From Candidatus Latescibacterota bacterium (GTDB lineage Bacteria > Latescibacterota > UBA2968): a stretch of 9,669 bases of DNA. Shown in pieces: positions 1 to 6,686 of the stretch. Position numbers and translations under genes: made by a program. The stretch spans positions 1-9,669 of the forward strand of contig JABIFK010000742.1 in NCBI GenBank assembly GCA_018650745.1, given 5' to 3'. The first letter of the stretch is position 1. The number at the start of each line of letters is the position of its first letter. The notes under the pieces are model-generated. The model did no database searches and was not told the origin of the DNA. It saw nothing but the letters and a program-made list of their open reading frames with translations.

Positions 1-495
1 CAATGAGCCCATGTCAGCGGGGTGTCCGCCCAAATGTACGGGCAGGAGTGCAACTGTTTTGTCTGTTATGGCGCTTTCGACAGCTTCGGGCAACATCGTA
101 AAGCTAACTGGGTCCACGTCGACGAGGGCGAGCGAGCACCGCACGGACAAGGGCGCGCTGGCTGTTGCGATGAACGTGTAGTTTGGGATAATGACCTCGC
201 CACCGTCCACCAAGCCGTCTAAGTCGAGTGCAGCAGATATCCCGGCAGCGATAGACGTTGTGCCACTGGGCATCATCATACCATAGGCGGCATCACAATA
301 GGCTGCAAAAGCTTGACCAAATTTTGCACCCATTGGCGCAGGCAAACCTTCGCTCTTATTGAGGTAGACTTCTTTCAACGTGGGCTCAATTTCTTCGACC
401 CATTCTTTTTCCGAGTTGGCGGGCCAATCAGGCCAAGGTGCTTCAGTGGTGTCACGTACAGGTGTGCCACCGTCAACCGCAAGTTCAACGCCCAT
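1..495 (-). CDS. DegT/DnrJ/EryC1/StrS-family PLP-dependent aminotransferase, N-terminal part (runs off left edge)
   Basis: The reverse strand is open from an ATG at 495 to the window edge, giving 165 residues without a stop. The translation begins MGVELAVDGGTPVRDT. It carries the family's sugar-aminotransferase signatures: SGTTS at residues 77-81 in the PLP-phosphate region, GGEVIIPNYTFIATA at 98-112 and the LVDVDP stretch at 124-129, followed by LLPVHLGGHPADM at 150-162. The Schiff-base lysine lies further along and is outside the window. Members transfer an amino group to keto-sugar nucleotides for surface glycans or secondary metabolites, in the cytoplasm; the exact substrate cannot be told here. 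A GGAG Shine-Dalgarno site lies 7 nt before the ATG (503-506 on the plus strand), which supports the start. The gene is divergent from the 671 cluster. Family call is secure; substrate is unknown. Confidence 0.93.
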   Translation of the reverse strand, partial: MGVELAVDGGTPVRDTTEAPWPDWPANSEKEWVEEIEPTLKEVYLNKSEGLPAPMGAKFGQAFAAYCDAAYGMMMPSGTTSIAAGISAALDLDGLVDGGEVIIPNYTFIATASAPLSVRCSLALVDVDPVSFTMLPEAVESAITDKTVALLPVHLGGHPADMGSL

Positions 496-550
496 CTGAA
501 TACTCCAAAAGTGGAAAGTAAAAAAAACAAAAAAGGATATCACTTATGAA

Positions 551-579
551 AGGGTAAGATTTCCCGTGCTATCAGTCAA
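551..579 (-). promoter_or_regulatory. Weak candidate promoter for the leftward aminotransferase gene
   Basis: On the minus strand TTGACT (579-574) is followed after 17 bp by TACCCT (556-551). The -35 is good but the -10 matches the consensus at only three positions. It would leave a leader of about 50 nt containing a T-rich run. Low confidence. Confidence 0.25.
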
Positions 580-596
580 GGATTTTAGAGCCGTTC

Positions 597-625
597 TTGA
601 CCAGAGGTAGGCGCAAGCGTATATT
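597..625 (+). promoter_or_regulatory. Sigma-70-like promoter of the 671-6061 cluster
   Basis: TTGACC (597-602) and TATATT (620-625) are separated by exactly 17 bp, close to the housekeeping sigma consensus. Transcription would start near 632, leaving a leader of about 38 nt before the ATG at 671. No other convincing promoter is seen between the five rightward genes, so this may drive all of them. Confidence 0.7.
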
Positions 626-670
626 TACTCAAAATGTTACCCAATTTCTTGTATTGAAGAAACTTAGCCC

Positions 671-1618
671 ATGTCTTTGAATCTGATGACTTATCATTTT
701 AAAAATCCGAGCGCTCGTGGTTTCTTTCTTGTCCTTGTGTTTTTTGCCTTCTTTGGATCTACACAGGCCCAGAGAAAACCAGACACCACCGTTGTAGAAG
801 ATCGGGAGTTCCTACAATTATTACAAAAATCTAAAGAACTTAACGAAGAGCAAAAGTGGCGAGCCCGACGAACCACAAATGTTCGTGTGCTTAGAGTTCT
901 TGCAGATGATGAAGACACGGGTGTTCGTTTCTCTGTGGCTTTTAACAAGGCCACACCAGCTGATGCATTAATTAGGCTTTCGCTTGATCCCAATGAGAGC
1001 ATCCGTTGGGCTGTTGCTATGAATCTGAGCATCCCCGATGGTGTTATGATTGATTTGGTGGCAGACTATGCCGAGATTGTGCGTTTGGGTTTGGCTGCCA
1101 ATCCCAATATGTCTACAGAGGTGCTTACGATTTTGGCCGAAGATGTGTCTGTTGCTGTAAGACGAAAAGCTGCTGCCAATCCAAATACAGACCCTTTGGT
1201 CCTTGGTGACTTAGCGTCCGATCAGGAGCGCAGTGTCCGTTTGGCTGTCGCAGCAAATCCACAAGCGCCACCTTCGGTCATGGAACAGTTTTCACTTTCA
1301 CCTGATGAGGCTTTGCGACTTGCAACGGCCCAGAATAAAGGTGCCGCATCGGCCGTGTTGTTGAGCTTGGTATTTGATTCGAGTGTTGAAGTTCGTAAAT
1401 TGGTGGCTTCGCACAAAGATATGCCTGCGTCGGGTTTATTACGTTTAGCAGAAGATGCGAACTTGGCGGTAAGGCAAGCTGTGGTTGGAAATGCCACGAC
1501 CCCCTCTGATGCGTTAGAAATCTTGGCCTTTGATGGGGAAGTCAGTATACGTCAAGAAGCCCGTAATCGTCTGGGAAAGTTACTTAAGAAACAGATTGCC
1601 GAAGACCGGGAGCGGTGA
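671..1618 (+). CDS. Exported LRV/HEAT-like repeat protein, nine 26-residue repeats
   Basis: The 315-residue product opens with a signal peptide: basic start, hydrophobic core at about residues 18-29 and a likely cut after STQA (residue 33), so it should leave the cytoplasm by Sec. From residue 77 to 310 the chain is nine tandem units of exactly 26 residues starting at 77, 103, 129, 155, 181, 207, 233, 259 and 285. The consensus is roughly LAxDxxxxVRxAVAANPxTPxxVLxx, as in leucine-rich-repeat-variant (LRV) solenoids. Residues 51-76 look like a decayed extra unit. Such alpha-helical solenoids usually bind proteins; no enzyme motif and no cysteine is present. It is the first gene of the cluster and its stop sits 2 bp before the next ATG. 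The Shine-Dalgarno is weak, so the start could also be the ATG at 686, but 671 gives a basic n-region. Partner unknown. Confidence 0.85.
   Translation: MSLNLMTYHFKNPSARGFFLVLVFFAFFGSTQAQRKPDTTVVEDREFLQLLQKSKELNEEQKWRARRTTNVRVLRVLADDEDTGVRFSVAFNKATPADALIRLSLDPNESIRWAVAMNLSIPDGVMIDLVADYAEIVRLGLAANPNMSTEVLTILAEDVSVAVRRKAAANPNTDPLVLGDLASDQERSVRLAVAANPQAPPSVMEQFSLSPDEALRLATAQNKGAASAVLLSLVFDSSVEVRKLVASHKDMPASGLLRLAEDANLAVRQAVVGNATTPSDALEILAFDGEVSIRQEARNRLGKLLKKQIAEDRER
1608..1612 (+). promoter_or_regulatory. Ribosome binding site that decides the 1621 start
   Basis: GGGAG lies 8 nt before ATG 1621 but only 2 nt before the alternative GTG at 1615, so the ATG is preferred. The site is inside the end of the upstream gene, which suggests translational coupling. 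Confidence 0.65.
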
Positions 1619-1620
1619 TT

Positions 1621-2361
1621 ATGTCACGTATTTTGCTAATAGACAGCAATCCAGAGAACAGAAAATCACTGGAGGGTTTGTTGCGATACAGGACCCATCA
1701 CGACTTTGCTGTTGTTGAAAGTCATACAGAAGGGGCGCGCAAAGCCGTTTCATTGGCACCTGATCTCATTATGATGAATGTGCTTCTGTTTATGGGTAAC
1801 AATTACGCCTTTCCTCGTGTGTTGCAACAGCACGACAAAACCAAAGATATCTCGTTCCTGGTGCAAGTAAATGGGCATTTGGATGAGGTAACGGAGAGGC
1901 AGATACAGGCTTCTGGCATGGCCGATATTGTGTATTTGCCGGTGAGTGCCGAAGAGTTAGAAAGTGCGATTTCCGAAGCTTTGAGCCATTCCTCAACCCA
2001 AGATGTGCAAGCGGTTGCACCTGTTGTTTGGCCCCAAGCAGGGCAGGCACAACAAGAACCCCGCCCAACGTCTGCTGACCAGAGTGGCGGCACTCACAAA
2101 ACTGCCACAGTAAAACCCGTTCAGTGGCCAACTGTAGAAAAAAATACGCAACAGCCAAAATCAAAGCTTCCCCCAAAACAGGTTACAGATAGTAAACGCA
2201 CAAACAAAGCCAGGCGCCCCCAAGAGAAGCACCAAGAAACTGGATTTCGGGTTGCAAACTTTGATCAAGTAGCAGATCAGACGCAAACAAAACGCCCATC
2301 AGAATTCAAAACCCCAAAATGGCAAACTGTTGACCCTAAAGACTTGAAGAAGCGAAAGTAA
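1621..2361 (+). CDS. Pseudo-receiver protein with long disordered C-terminal tail
   Basis: The 246-residue product has a receiver-like (CheY fold) domain at residues 1-121: beta-1 RILLIDSN, beta-3 PDLIMMN, then VYLPVS in place of the usual Lys-Pro loop. The residues that support phosphotransfer are mostly lost. The acidic pair is D8/S9, the phospho-acceptor position is N53, the loop proline after it is F57, and the conserved Lys is L106. It therefore probably works by protein contact and not by phosphorylation. Residues 122-246 are rich in Gln, Lys, Pro and Thr and look unstructured. They hold a Trp motif three times: PVVWPQ (134-139), PVQWPT (166-171) and PKWQTV (232-237). There is no DNA-binding output domain. 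It starts 2 bp after the LRV gene and ends 29 bp before the dehydrogenase start. The job is unknown; a scaffold or adaptor is possible. Confidence 0.8.
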   Translation: MSRILLIDSNPENRKSLEGLLRYRTHHDFAVVESHTEGARKAVSLAPDLIMMNVLLFMGNNYAFPRVLQQHDKTKDISFLVQVNGHLDEVTERQIQASGMADIVYLPVSAEELESAISEALSHSSTQDVQAVAPVVWPQAGQAQQEPRPTSADQSGGTHKTATVKPVQWPTVEKNTQQPKSKLPPKQVTDSKRTNKARRPQEKHQETGFRVANFDQVADQTQTKRPSEFKTPKWQTVDPKDLKKRK

Positions 2362-2374
2362 GTGTCGAAGGGAC

Positions 2375-2381
2375 GAGGAGG
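2375..2381 (+). promoter_or_regulatory. Strong ribosome binding site of the dehydrogenase gene
   Basis: GAGGAGG ends 9 nt before ATG 2391. A TTG codon at 2382 is in frame but directly abuts this site, so it cannot be the start. Confidence 0.8.
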
Positions 2382-2390
2382 TTGGTTGAT

Positions 2391-5252
2391 ATGACTCAAG
2401 CAGCGGATAAATTGGCATCACAAATTTCCGGAGATGTGCGTTTTGATCGCATGTCTCGATTGCTTTATAGCACCGATGCCAGCATGTATGAAATAGAACC
2501 CGAAGGCGTTGTGATGCCCAAAACGAAGGATGATGTTCGGGCGGTAATCGATTTTGCACGTGAACAAAACAAGGCCATTATTCCGCGCGGTGGTGGTACT
2601 GGGTTGGCCGGAGGGGTTGTTGGCGCGGGTTTGATCATGGATATGTCTAAATATTTGAATCACATCATCGAACTCAACGTCGAAGAACGATGGGTTCGAG
2701 TTGAACCCGGGGTGGTTTTGGACGAGTTAAATGCTCAGTTAAAACCACACGGCCTCCAATTTGCGCCCGATGTATCCACCAGCAGTAGAGCAACTATTGG
2801 TGGGATGACTGCCAATAATTCGGCAGGTGCGCATTCTGTGATTTATGGTAAAACGATTGACCACGTAATTGAGTTGGATGTGATTTTTGCAGATGGAACT
2901 GAAGCAACACTTGGCGAATTAGATGAGGCTGAAGTACAAAATAAATGTAAGCTTCAAACCTTAGAAGGCCAGGCCTACCGTGAAGTGATTCGGTTGGCGC
3001 GCGAAAATGCAGAGGAGATAGACAACAAGTATCCCAAAATCTTGCGCCGAGTAGGGGGCTATAACCTTGATGAATTTATAAAAAAGCAAGTTTTTAACTT
3101 GGCACGAATCGTGGTGGGGTCAGAAGGAACACTCGCAACCATAACCGAAGCAAAGTTAAATTTGGTACCTTTACCAAAATTCAAGGTCCTAGGATTTGTT
3201 CAGTTCCACGGCCTGATTGAATCTATGCGGGCTGTAGCACCTATTTTGACAACCGAGCCTGCCGCCATCGAATTGATTGACAAGATGATTTTGGATCAAA
3301 CGAAGTCTTCTCTAGAATTATCGTCTCAGCGCGCTTGGGTTCAAGGTGACCCGGAAGCCGTTTTGGCAGTTGAATATTATGGGGATACACGTGAAGCCCT
3401 GTCTGGTAAATTGGATGCACTTGAGACTTTGATGCAGTCTGAGGGGTTGGGGTATGCTTTTGGTCGGGCAACGACAGATGCTGAACAAGCCAATGTTTGG
3501 AATGTGCGGAAAGCTGGTTTGGGCCTTTTAATGGGGGTTGTTGGTGACCCTAAACCCGTTGCATTTGTCGAAGATCAGGCCGTTTCACCCGAGAAGCTTC
3601 CCGACTATATCACAGAGTTTGAAGACATTATCAAAAAGCATCAAACCAAAGCGGGTTATTATGCGCATGCCAGTGTTGGTTTATTGCACATTCGGCCCAT
3701 GGTAAATTTAAAAAACTCGGATGACATCCAAAAAATGCGTGCGATAGCTGAAGATGTAAGAGATTTGGTCATGAAGTATGGTGGTGCGGTGAGTGGGGAA
3801 CACGGGGATGGTTTGGTGCGGAGTTGCTGGAATGAGCAATTTTTCGGGCCTGTTTTGTATCAAGCTTTTAGGGAGGTCAAGCAAGCCTTTGATCCTACAG
3901 GCATGATGAATCCTGGCAAGATTGTTGACGCGCCCATGATGACAGAGAATCTGAGATTTGGGCCTGATTATCGTTCCAAAGATCTGGATACCCATTTTGA
4001 CTTTCAGGCTGATGGTGGCTTTCATCGCGCAATTGAGATGTGCAATGGTGTCGGAGCTTGCCGGAAAAAGGAAGTTGGTACGATGTGTCCGTCTTTTATG
4101 GCCACTCTTGAAGAAGAGCATTCTACTAGAGGGCGAGCAAATGCGCTGAGAGCTGCCATCTCTGGCAAGTGGGAAGGTGGCCTGACCGATAAACGGATGT
4201 ATGATGTTATGGATTTGTGTTTGGAATGCAAAGCTTGCAAATCGGAGTGTCCTTCCAATGTTGATATGGCAAAGATCAAATACGAATTTTTAGCACATTA
4301 TTATGCAAAAAATGGCCGCCCACTCCGTGCGATGTTATTTGGCCACATCGAAACACTTAGCAAACTCGGTTGTATGACGGCTCCTATTTCTAATTGGTTT
4401 GCAAATAATCCCTTGAGCAAATGGGCCCTGAAAAAGTTAGGCGTTGCACCTGGGCGGTCACTTCCGCCTTTTGCTTCTGAGACTTTTCCTCAATGGTTTG
4501 CCAAGCGTAATCCCATCGGTCGAGCCAAAAAAGTAGTTCTGTTTCACGATACGTACATGGATTACAATTATCCAGAAATCGGCAAAGCTGCTACCCAATT
4601 TTTAGAAGCCGCAGGTTTTGAAGTGATGCTTGCTGTAAAGAAATGCTGTGGTCGACCGCTGTTGTCGAGCGGATACATTGAGCGAGTCAAGGAAAACGCC
4701 GCCGCCAACATTGAACAATTGCATCGTTATGTTGAGCAAGGGTATCCAATCGTGGGTTTTGAACCCAGTTGTGTTTCAATGCTCCAAGACGACTATTGTG
4801 ATTTGATTGATGATCCAAGAGCCAAGGTTGTTGCTCAAAACATCACTACTTTCGAAGATTTTGTAAGTGACTTAGCCCAGCGTGGTGAATTGGAGGTCAA
4901 ATTCACTGAGGCAACACAAAAGGTCTTGCTACACGGCCACTGTCACCAGAAAGCTTTGTGGGGGGTAAATGGCGCTTTGGGCGCACTCTCGCTACCCGAG
5001 GGGTATGATGTTTCGCCCATTGCCTCGGGGTGTTGTGGTATGGCAGGGTCATTCGGCTATGAGGCAGAGCACTATGATGTGTCCCTCAAGGTGGGTGAAA
5101 GCCGCTTATTGAAGGTGGTTCGCGAAGCTGAGAACGACACTGAGATTGTTGCCGGCGGGTTGTCTTGTCGGCAGCAAATTATGCACGCTACCGGAAAAAG
5201 GGCAAAGCATCCAGCCGAGATATTGTGGGAAGCAGTGAAAGACAATGGATGA
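2391..5252 (+). CDS. Fused FAD-binding and Fe-S D-2-hydroxyacid dehydrogenase (GlcD-GlcF / YdiJ type)
   Basis: The 953-residue protein joins a flavin dehydrogenase to an iron-sulfur electron-transfer half. The FAD (PCMH-type) domain covers about residues 30-270 with PRGGGTGLAGG (65-75), GGMTANNSAG (137-146) and VVGSEGTL (241-248). The FAD-oxidase C-terminal domain runs to about 512 with SVGLLHIRP (428-436), SGEHGDG (468-474) and FDPTGMMNPGKI (500-511). The ferredoxin part has C551, C557 and C566, then CLECKACKSECP (610-621). Two CCG modules follow, with CCG at 752-754 and 881-883. Related single-chain enzymes such as E. coli YdiJ (about 1018 residues) oxidise D-2-hydroxyglutarate; others use D-lactate or glycolate. 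Electrons would pass to a quinone or a carrier at the membrane. The substrate here is not decided by the sequence. The gene overlaps acylphosphatase by 8 bp. Confidence 0.93.
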   Translation: MTQAADKLASQISGDVRFDRMSRLLYSTDASMYEIEPEGVVMPKTKDDVRAVIDFAREQNKAIIPRGGGTGLAGGVVGAGLIMDMSKYLNHIIELNVEERWVRVEPGVVLDELNAQLKPHGLQFAPDVSTSSRATIGGMTANNSAGAHSVIYGKTIDHVIELDVIFADGTEATLGELDEAEVQNKCKLQTLEGQAYREVIRLARENAEEIDNKYPKILRRVGGYNLDEFIKKQVFNLARIVVGSEGTLATITEAKLNLVPLPKFKVLGFVQFHGLIESMRAVAPILTTEPAAIELIDKMILDQTKSSLELSSQRAWVQGDPEAVLAVEYYGDTREALSGKLDALETLMQSEGLGYAFGRATTDAEQANVWNVRKAGLGLLMGVVGDPKPVAFVEDQAVSPEKLPDYITEFEDIIKKHQTKAGYYAHASVGLLHIRPMVNLKNSDDIQKMRAIAEDVRDLVMKYGGAVSGEHGDGLVRSCWNEQFFGPVLYQAFREVKQAFDPTGMMNPGKIVDAPMMTENLRFGPDYRSKDLDTHFDFQADGGFHRAIEMCNGVGACRKKEVGTMCPSFMATLEEEHSTRGRANALRAAISGKWEGGLTDKRMYDVMDLCLECKACKSECPSNVDMAKIKYEFLAHYYAKNGRPLRAMLFGHIETLSKLGCMTAPISNWFANNPLSKWALKKLGVAPGRSLPPFASETFPQWFAKRNPIGRAKKVVLFHDTYMDYNYPEIGKAATQFLEAAGFEVMLAVKKCCGRPLLSSGYIERVKENAAANIEQLHRYVEQGYPIVGFEPSCVSMLQDDYCDLIDDPRAKVVAQNITTFEDFVSDLAQRGELEVKFTEATQKVLLHGHCHQKALWGVNGALGALSLPEGYDVSPIASGCCGMAGSFGYEAEHYDVSLKVGESRLLKVVREAENDTEIVAGGLSCRQQIMHATGKRAKHPAEILWEAVKDNG

Positions 5253-5529
5253 TCAGATCAGGAAGTGCGTTAAAGTTGTCGGGCGGGTTCAGGGGGTAGG
5301 GTTCCGGTATTTTGCACATAAGCAAGCAAAGAAGTATGGTTTGGTGGGCTATGTTCGAAATCTGCCAAATGGAGAGGTGGAAGTTGATGTTGCAGGCAAT
5401 ACTAAAGATGTAGATGATTTTCTGTGCATTTTACAAAAAGGACCCTCGTCCTCGAGGGGCGACTTGGTGACCGAACAAGTTTTACCATTGCAAAATTTAC
5501 CAGACACATTTGATATTCGATATTTCTAA
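5245..5529 (+). CDS. acyP: Acylphosphatase
   Basis: A 94-residue protein of normal family length. It hydrolyses carboxyl-phosphate bonds of acyl phosphates such as acetyl phosphate or 1,3-bisphosphoglycerate in the cytoplasm. The N-terminal signature GRVQGVGFRYF (residues 13-23) supplies the phosphate-binding loop and the catalytic R21. The second signature GYVRNLPNGEVEV (35-47) supplies catalytic N39. Both key residues are present, so the enzyme should be active. The ATG lies 8 bp inside the end of the dehydrogenase gene, which points to translational coupling, since no strong Shine-Dalgarno is seen just upstream. The stretch around residues 67-71 (PSSSR) differs from the usual pattern but is in a variable loop. 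High confidence. Confidence 0.95.
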   Translation: MDDQIRKCVKVVGRVQGVGFRYFAHKQAKKYGLVGYVRNLPNGEVEVDVAGNTKDVDDFLCILQKGPSSSRGDLVTEQVLPLQNLPDTFDIRYF

Positions 5530-5548
5530 ATCTTGATGAGGAGACTGT

Positions 5549-6061
5549 GTGGCACTTACTGATTATATACGTAATATTCCTGACTTTCCCAAACCGGGCA
5601 TCCAGTTTAAAGACATAACACCTTTACTTCAAGACCCTGGCGCATTGAAAGAGGTGATACAACTTTTGGCTGAACCCTATCGGGCGAATCCTGTCGACTA
5701 TGTGGTTGGGATCGAGTCCCGTGGCTTTATTTTTGGGGCACCGCTTGCAATGGCGTTGGGAGTTGGTTTTGTGCCAATTCGCAAACCCGGTAAATTGCCT
5801 GCAGAAACCCTATCGGCGACTTATGAATTGGAATATGGAACCGATGAAATTCAGATCCACAAAGATGCGATCCAACCAGGGCAATCAGTGGCGATGGTCG
5901 ATGATCTGCTGGCTACTGGTGGTACGATGTCTGCTGCCTGTGATTTGATCAATCGGTTGGACGCGAATATTGTAGGCATTTCGTTCTTGATAGAGTTGGC
6001 ATTTTTGGAGGGACGGGCTCGGTTGATGGATCAAGATATCCACGCACTCATCACGTACTAA
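5549..6061 (+). CDS. apt: Adenine phosphoribosyltransferase
   Basis: The 170-residue product makes AMP and pyrophosphate from adenine and PRPP, the purine salvage step, in the cytoplasm. The opening IRNIPDFPKPGIQFKDITPL (residues 8-27) and GIESRGFIFGAPLA (54-67) are typical of Apt, and the PRPP-binding loop reads VAMVDDLLATGGT (113-125). The length fits the family. The start is a GTG at 5549 with GGAG at 5540-5543, 5 nt upstream, and the product begins MALTDYIRNIP as expected. It follows acyP by 19 bp and is the last rightward gene of the cluster. Its last 11 bp overlap the end of the oppositely oriented receiver gene, an unusually tight convergent junction. Confidence 0.97.
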   Translation: MALTDYIRNIPDFPKPGIQFKDITPLLQDPGALKEVIQLLAEPYRANPVDYVVGIESRGFIFGAPLAMALGVGFVPIRKPGKLPAETLSATYELEYGTDEIQIHKDAIQPGQSVAMVDDLLATGGTMSAACDLINRLDANIVGISFLIELAFLEGRARLMDQDIHALITY

Positions 6062-6428
6062 GCAAGTGATGGACTTCCGAGATCAAAATATCTATTTTAA
6101 ACGGCTTGTGCATACAAACACAAGCCTTAAAATGTGAGAAGTCTTGAGCTGTTTTTATTTTGGATAGGAAGAGGATAGCTGGAATATCTACATTCTGTTG
6201 CCTAAGGATTTGGAGCGTGTTTTCGCCGTTAATAATGGGCATGTCGTCGTTTAGTATGATGAGATCCAACACATTGTTTTGTGCGTGTTCGAGTGCCACG
6301 TAACTATCTACCGGGCAACGAACATCAAAACCACAGTTTTCAAGTTTGTCTTTGAGTATGGTTTTGATTTCCGGATCGTTTTCGAGAATAAGAATAGACT
6401 TGCGCATAGCTTCTGTTTGACGTGTCAT
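6051..6428 (-). CDS. Single-domain receiver protein with Asn at the phospho-acceptor position
   Basis: The 125-residue product is a stand-alone CheY-like receiver domain. Visible landmarks are ILILENDPE (residues 12-20), LIILNDDMPIINGENT (56-71), AILFLSK (84-90) and CMHKPFKIDIL (105-115). Aligned on the Met-Pro and following Gly, the normal phospho-acceptor Asp is N60, with D61 and D62 next to it; the acidic pair is E16/N17. The switch Ser (S89) and the conserved Lys-Pro (K108-P109) are kept. It is therefore less decayed than the receiver at 1621 but still unlikely to be phosphorylated in the usual way. The start may be ATG 6428, or ATG 6407 (MRKSILIL), which matches typical receiver N-termini; neither has a clear Shine-Dalgarno. 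It converges on apt and its 5-prime end lies under the tRNA promoter. Partner unknown. Confidence 0.8.
   Translation of the reverse strand: MTRQTEAMRKSILILENDPEIKTILKDKLENCGFDVRCPVDSYVALEHAQNNVLDLIILNDDMPIINGENTLQILRQQNVDIPAILFLSKIKTAQDFSHFKACVCMHKPFKIDILISEVHHLLST
6095..6132. terminator. Inverted repeat just past apt, inside the receiver gene; possible terminator
   Basis: GGCTTGTG (6103-6110) pairs perfectly with CACAAGCC (6119-6126) around an 8-nt loop. TTTTAA (6095-6100) and TTAAAA (6127-6132) extend the stem beyond a 2-nt bulge. It begins 34 bp after the apt stop, where a terminator would be expected, but it codes for the receiver's conserved HKPF region on the other strand. There is no clean U-run on either side, so factor-independent termination would be weak. 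Confidence 0.4.
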
Positions 6429-6445
6429 AGATGGGATTGTATATT
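6417..6445 (+). promoter_or_regulatory. Sigma-70-like promoter of tRNA-Arg
   Basis: TTGACG (6417-6422) and TATATT (6440-6445) are 17 bp apart, and the expected start near 6452 is only a few bases before the mature tRNA 5-prime end at 6455. The -35 element overlaps the first codons of the minus-strand receiver gene, so the two transcription units interfere physically. Confidence 0.75.
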
Positions 6446-6454
6446 TCTCAAATG

Positions 6455-6527
6455 GCCCCCGTAGCTCAGAGGATAGAGTAGCGGATTCCTAATCCGTTGG
6501 TCGCAGGTTCGATTCCTGCCGGGGGCG
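6455..6527 (+). tRNA. tRNA-Arg (anticodon CCT)
   Basis: A 73-nt cloverleaf folds fully by eye. The acceptor stem GCCCCCG/CGGGGGC is 6455-6461 with 6520-6526, and the discriminator is G6527. The D stem is GCTC/GAGT, the anticodon stem GCGGA/TCCGT, and the seven-base loop TTCCTAA has anticodon CCT at 6488-6490. The variable region is TGGTC, and the T arm is GCAGG-TTCGATT-CCTGC. It reads AGG codons for arginine. The 3-prime CCA is not encoded (CTC follows), so it is added by the nucleotidyltransferase. No copy of the tRNA 3-prime end is found elsewhere in the window, so there is no sign of an element integrated here. Confidence 0.97.
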
Positions 6528-6573
6528 CTCTTAATCTCTTGTTGAACAGTGTTTTCTGGGGTCTTGTGGGACG

Positions 6574-6672
6574 ATGTTTGGGCAATTGGTTTTGATAGAT
6601 GTGCCTATTGTGGAGCAAAAATACTTTAAAGCTCGGTCTCAAACTAGTGCTTTTGGTCTATCAACGCAATGA
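6574..6672 (+). CDS. Possible 32-codon small ORF between tRNA-Arg and its terminator
   Basis: ATG 6574 opens a short frame of 32 residues (starting MFGQLVLIDVPIVEQ, ending AFGLSTQ) that stops at 6672, 15 bp before a strong terminator hairpin. It would lie on any transcript that reads through the tRNA. A GGGA sits only 2 nt before the ATG, too close for a normal ribosome site, and a GGGG lies 12 nt away. No family is recognised. A non-coding tail of the tRNA transcript is at least as likely. Confidence 0.18.
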   Translation: MFGQLVLIDVPIVEQKYFKARSQTSAFGLSTQ

Positions 6673-6686
6673 GAATTCAATCCAGT

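Noticed and set aside
313..549. Rightward 78-residue frame over the aminotransferase gene
   Set aside because: The reverse strand codes clearly for a DegT-family protein here; the forward frame has no family features and runs into the divergent promoter region.
1615..1620. GTG start for the pseudo-receiver, overlapping the LRV stop
   Set aside because: The Shine-Dalgarno would be only 2 nt away; ATG 1621 has an 8-nt spacing and gives the usual receiver start MSRILLID.
6455..6527. tRNA-Arg as an integration site for a mobile element
   Set aside because: No repeat of the tRNA 3-prime end, no integrase and no phage-like gene is present in the following 3 kb.
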